A DNA stretch of 11,555 nt, from contig JACNJP010000248.1 in assembly GCA_014382465.1 (NCBI GenBank), positions 1-11,555 of the forward strand, given 5' to 3'. A program made the position numbers and the translations under genes. The DNA is from Planctomycetota bacterium. Its GTDB lineage: Bacteria; Planctomycetota; UBA1135. This document shows, piece by piece, positions 8,983-11,555 of the stretch (the first letter of the stretch is position 1; every line of letters begins with the position of its first letter). A model generated the notes under the pieces. The model worked only from the letters and a program-made list of their open reading frames with translations, was not told the origin of the DNA and did not search any database.

Positions 8983-11466
8983 ATGCCCCCTCCCCCCGCC
9001 CCTCCGCGCCTGCGTCGCTTCGAGCTGCTCGAGGAGCTCGGCAGCGGCGCCACCGGCACAACTTGGCGGGCGCGGGCGCGCGTCGCGGTCGGCGGGCTGG
9101 CGCCGGGAGCCGAGGTGGCGGTCAAGATCCTGCCCCCGCAGCTCTCGGCCCTGGCCGCCGCCCGCGCCGCCTTCCTGCGCGAGGCCCGCGCCGGCATGGC
9201 GGTGCGCCACCCGAACCTGGTGCGCAGCTACGCCGTCGAGGAGGTCGCGCGCCCCGAGGGCCGCCTGCTCTACCTGGTCCTCGAGTTCCTCCCGGGCCGC
9301 ACCGTCCGCGACTGGCTCGACCGCGACGGCGTCGCCGGCGAGCCGACCCTTCGCTGCCTGGCGCGCCAGGTGGCCGGCGCACTGGCCGCGCTCCACCAGC
9401 ACGGGCTGCTGCACCTGGACCTCAAGCCGGAGAACCTGCTGTGGGACCAGGACCGGGCCGTGCTGATGGACCTCGGCTTCGCCCGCGACCTCGACACCGC
9501 CCGCGACTCCGGCTTCCTCGGCACGCCCCTCTACGCCGCGCCCGAATTGCTGCGCGGCCAGCCGCCCTCCCCGGCCACCGACCTGTTCGCCCTCGGCGTC
9601 TGCCTGTTCGAGGCGGCCACCGGCGAGCGCCCCTTCGGCGACGAGCGCGCTCACGGTCTGTTCGAAGCCCGGCGCACGGCGCTGGTCCGGAGGCCGTCGA
9701 CGATCCAGCCGCGCCTGTCGCCGTTCCTCGACGAGCTGATCCTGCGGCTCCTCGAGGAATCGCCCCAGGACCGCTTCAGCTCCGCCAGCGAGCTGGAGTC
9801 GATCCTCGACCTCGGCGAGCAGAGCGAGTGGTGGCGCGAGATGGCCAAGCCGATGCCCCTGCTGCCCTTGGTCCACGGCCAGGCCATGCCCTTCGTCAAC
9901 CGCGAGCGAGAGCTCGACCTCCTCGAGCAGGCCTTCGCCGCCGCCCGGGCCGCCAGCCGGCCGCGGCTGGTCGTGCTGGAGGGCGCGGAAGCCCTCGGCA
10001 AGTCCCGGTTGGCGATCGAGCTCGGCCAGCGCTGGCGCACCCTGCCGGAGGCGCCGCCTTTCCTCTACGGCCGCTGCCGCCGCCGCAGCCGTCCAGGCAC
10101 CGGCTCTTCGCTGCAGCCGATGCGCGACGCCCTGGCCCGCTCCCTCGGTCTGGCGCCTGGTCAGCCGCCCGGCCCGGCGGTGAGCCGCCGGCTGCACGGC
10201 GCCCTCGACGGCGACAGCGCCACCACCCTGCTGGAGATCCTCCGCGGACGCCCCTACCCGCGCGAGAAACGGCGCCGCGCCTTCAGCGCCTGGCTGGCAG
10301 CGCTCGGCGAGGAGGGCCCCTTCCTGATGTTCCTCGACGACGTCCACCTGGCCGGCGCCGCGCTATGGGAGTTCCTCGGCGACCTGACCGACCAGCAGCG
10401 GGCGCCGGCTCTGCTCCTGGTGGCCCACCGGCCGGGCTTGGAGCCGCGGGCGGAGACCGAGCGGCAGCGGCTGCTCGGCAACCGGCGGGCCTCCTTGCTG
10501 CGGCTGGGGCCCATGGATGACGACGCCGTCCGCCGGCTGCTGGCCTCGGTGTTCGAGCCAGGAGCCCTGGATTCGGAGCTCGAGGAGCAGCTCATGGCCG
10601 GGTGCGCCGGCGCGCCCGGCGTGCTCGAGGCGCTGCTCCGCCTGCTGGTGCAGCGCGGCGATCTCGAGGGTCCGCCTCGGTCGCTGCGTCCGGTCGGCCT
10701 AGTCGCCGTTCCGGCCACCGCCAGTCAGGAGCTGCTGCTGCTCACTGAGTTGGCTGAGATGCGCGGGGAGCAGCGCGAGCTGCTGCAGTGGGCGGCCCTG
10801 TTCCGTCCGCCGCTGCGGATCCGTCTGTTGGCCGAAGCCGCAGACATCCCCGAGGGCCGCGCTGCCCGGACGCTGGCCGAGCTCCGGCGCGCCGGCTGGC
10901 TCAAGATCGAGGGCGGCCACTTCCGCTTCACGCTGCCGCGCGACCGGGCGGCCGCCTACCGAAGCATGAGCGAGGAGGAGGCCTGCAGGCGTCACGCCCG
11001 CGCCTTCGAGGTGATCCAGGCCACCGGACTCCTCGTTCCTTCGCGCGAGTCCCAGCTGGCCTTCCACGCCCACCGCGCCGGGCTGCACCAAGAGGCCCTG
11101 GAGCTTGGCTTGCCGCGCGCCGAGCACGCCCTGCGCCAGGGCGCCCTCCAGCGCGCGGCTCGCGCCCTTGATTTGCTCGCCGGCCACCGCGACGCCCTCC
11201 CCCAGCCTCCAGGCGCCCCGATCGAGTGCCGGCTGCTGGTCGCCCAGGCACGGGTGGCCGGTCTTGACGGGAACCACAGCCGGGAAGCCGAGCTGCTCAA
11301 GCGGGCCGGCGGGCTGGCGGCGGCCGACGGAGATCCCCTGCTGCGGGCGCGGGTGCACTTGGGTCTGGCTCACCACGCTCACGCGATGGGTTTTGAGGGG
11401 GCGGCGCGGATCCACGCGGAGCGAGCGAGAGAACTTTGGAATCCGGCCCCTTTGGCTGGCCCTTGA
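8983..11466 (+). CDS. Ser/Thr protein kinase fused to a signal-transduction ATPase (STAND/AAA-like) module
   Basis: This 827-residue protein starts with a Hanks-type kinase (about 13-275): glycine loop GSGATG (20-25), K48 in VAVK, E67, catalytic loop HLDLKPEN (144-151), metal site DLG (163-165), APE (186-188), D200 and R264. The HRD arginine is Leu145 and the DFG phenylalanine is Leu164, but the catalytic Lys, Asp and Asn are present, so activity is plausible. A linker leads to FVNRERELDLLEQAF (304-318) and an ATPase with Walker A GAEALGKS (334-341) and Walker B FLMFLDD (447-453). Helical, TPR-like repeats fill the rest (about 600-820). I see no clear membrane segment, so it is probably cytosolic. 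Similar multi-domain kinases are common in Planctomycetota, Acidobacteriota and Myxococcota and often continue through more repeats, so this one may be shortened at its C-terminus. The start lacks a Shine-Dalgarno site. Target and signal are unknown. Confidence 0.88.
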   Translation: MPPPPAPPRLRRFELLEELGSGATGTTWRARARVAVGGLAPGAEVAVKILPPQLSALAAARAAFLREARAGMAVRHPNLVRSYAVEEVARPEGRLLYLVLEFLPGRTVRDWLDRDGVAGEPTLRCLARQVAGALAALHQHGLLHLDLKPENLLWDQDRAVLMDLGFARDLDTARDSGFLGTPLYAAPELLRGQPPSPATDLFALGVCLFEAATGERPFGDERAHGLFEARRTALVRRPSTIQPRLSPFLDELILRLLEESPQDRFSSASELESILDLGEQSEWWREMAKPMPLLPLVHGQAMPFVNRERELDLLEQAFAAARAASRPRLVVLEGAEALGKSRLAIELGQRWRTLPEAPPFLYGRCRRRSRPGTGSSLQPMRDALARSLGLAPGQPPGPAVSRRLHGALDGDSATTLLEILRGRPYPREKRRRAFSAWLAALGEEGPFLMFLDDVHLAGAALWEFLGDLTDQQRAPALLLVAHRPGLEPRAETERQRLLGNRRASLLRLGPMDDDAVRRLLASVFEPGALDSELEEQLMAGCAGAPGVLEALLRLLVQRGDLEGPPRSLRPVGLVAVPATASQELLLLTELAEMRGEQRELLQWAALFRPPLRIRLLAEAADIPEGRAARTLAELRRAGWLKIEGGHFRFTLPRDRAAAYRSMSEEEACRRHARAFEVIQATGLLVPSRESQLAFHAHRAGLHQEALELGLPRAEHALRQGALQRAARALDLLAGHRDALPQPPGAPIECRLLVAQARVAGLDGNHSREAELLKRAGGLAAADGDPLLRARVHLGLAHHAHAMGFEGAARIHAERARELWNPAPLAGP

Positions 11467-11555
11467 ATTCCGCTCCAGCCGTAACCCCCGCCACCCTGAA
11501 CCGTCTTCCCTGGGCCCGGACACCCCGGGCTCAGCCGGGAGGCGACCTTGGCCCG
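11467..11555. other. Non-coding right edge
   Basis: These 89 bases hold no recognisable gene start or domain. A hairpin at 11511-11533 is listed separately. The next gene lies beyond the window. Confidence 0.5.
11511..11533 (+). terminator. Hairpin downstream of the kinase gene
   Basis: TGGGCCCGG (11511-11519) pairs with CCGGGCTCA (11525-11533) over nine pairs, including one G-U, around the loop ACACC. It begins 45 bases after the kinase stop. No T-tract follows, so it may be a weak terminator or an RNA 3'-end stabiliser. Confidence 0.35.

Noticed and set aside
8428..10347. Open reading frame of 639 codons on the minus strand
   Set aside because: It covers the kinase antisense and cysS in a wrong frame, with no recognisable domain.

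Overview
The window is a GC-rich bacterial chromosomal segment carrying mostly housekeeping genes. The details of IF-2 (EEWGGDTG in the G domain, the AGPSVPV segment after it), the HTGGEDNVFPHHE zinc motif of cysteinyl-tRNA synthetase and the large Ser/Thr kinase fused to an ATPase suggest Planctomycetota or a nearby lineage. That assignment comes from remembered family features, not from a search, and is moderate at best. I see no CRISPR array, insertion sequence, tRNA, rRNA or prophage.

Positions 1-2279 hold a minus-strand operon read right to left: thiS (sulfur-carrier protein), thiG (thiazole synthase), a CPBP/CAAX-type intramembrane protease that overlaps thiG by ATGA, and a gamma-class carbonic anhydrase-like protein that runs off the left edge. 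Positions 2280-2622 are a divergent non-coding region. It serves the thiS promoter on one strand and a long nusA leader on the other. The leader contains consecutive RNA hairpins, the last followed by seven Ts, which looks like an attenuator in front of nusA.

Positions 2623-7497 are a plus-strand translation and transcription operon: nusA, infB, rbfA and a trmH/SpoU-family RNA methyltransferase, all tightly spaced or overlapping. No rimP or ylxR is seen next to nusA. The methyltransferase gene ends in a remarkable tract: 52 C in 54 bases, including an uninterrupted run of 40 C. A short tail follows that resembles a dispersed GGGGTC-type repeat. cysS lies convergent to this on the minus strand (7533-8948). 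It is divergent, with only 34 bases between, from an 827-residue Ser/Thr kinase with a signal-transduction ATPase module (8983-11466). The last 89 bases hold no gene, only a hairpin.

The most unusual items are the 40-C tract, which is either a slippage-prone contingency tract or an assembly artefact, and the structured nusA leader. The rest is ordinary core metabolism and gene expression. I do not see convincing evidence for a new multi-gene system.
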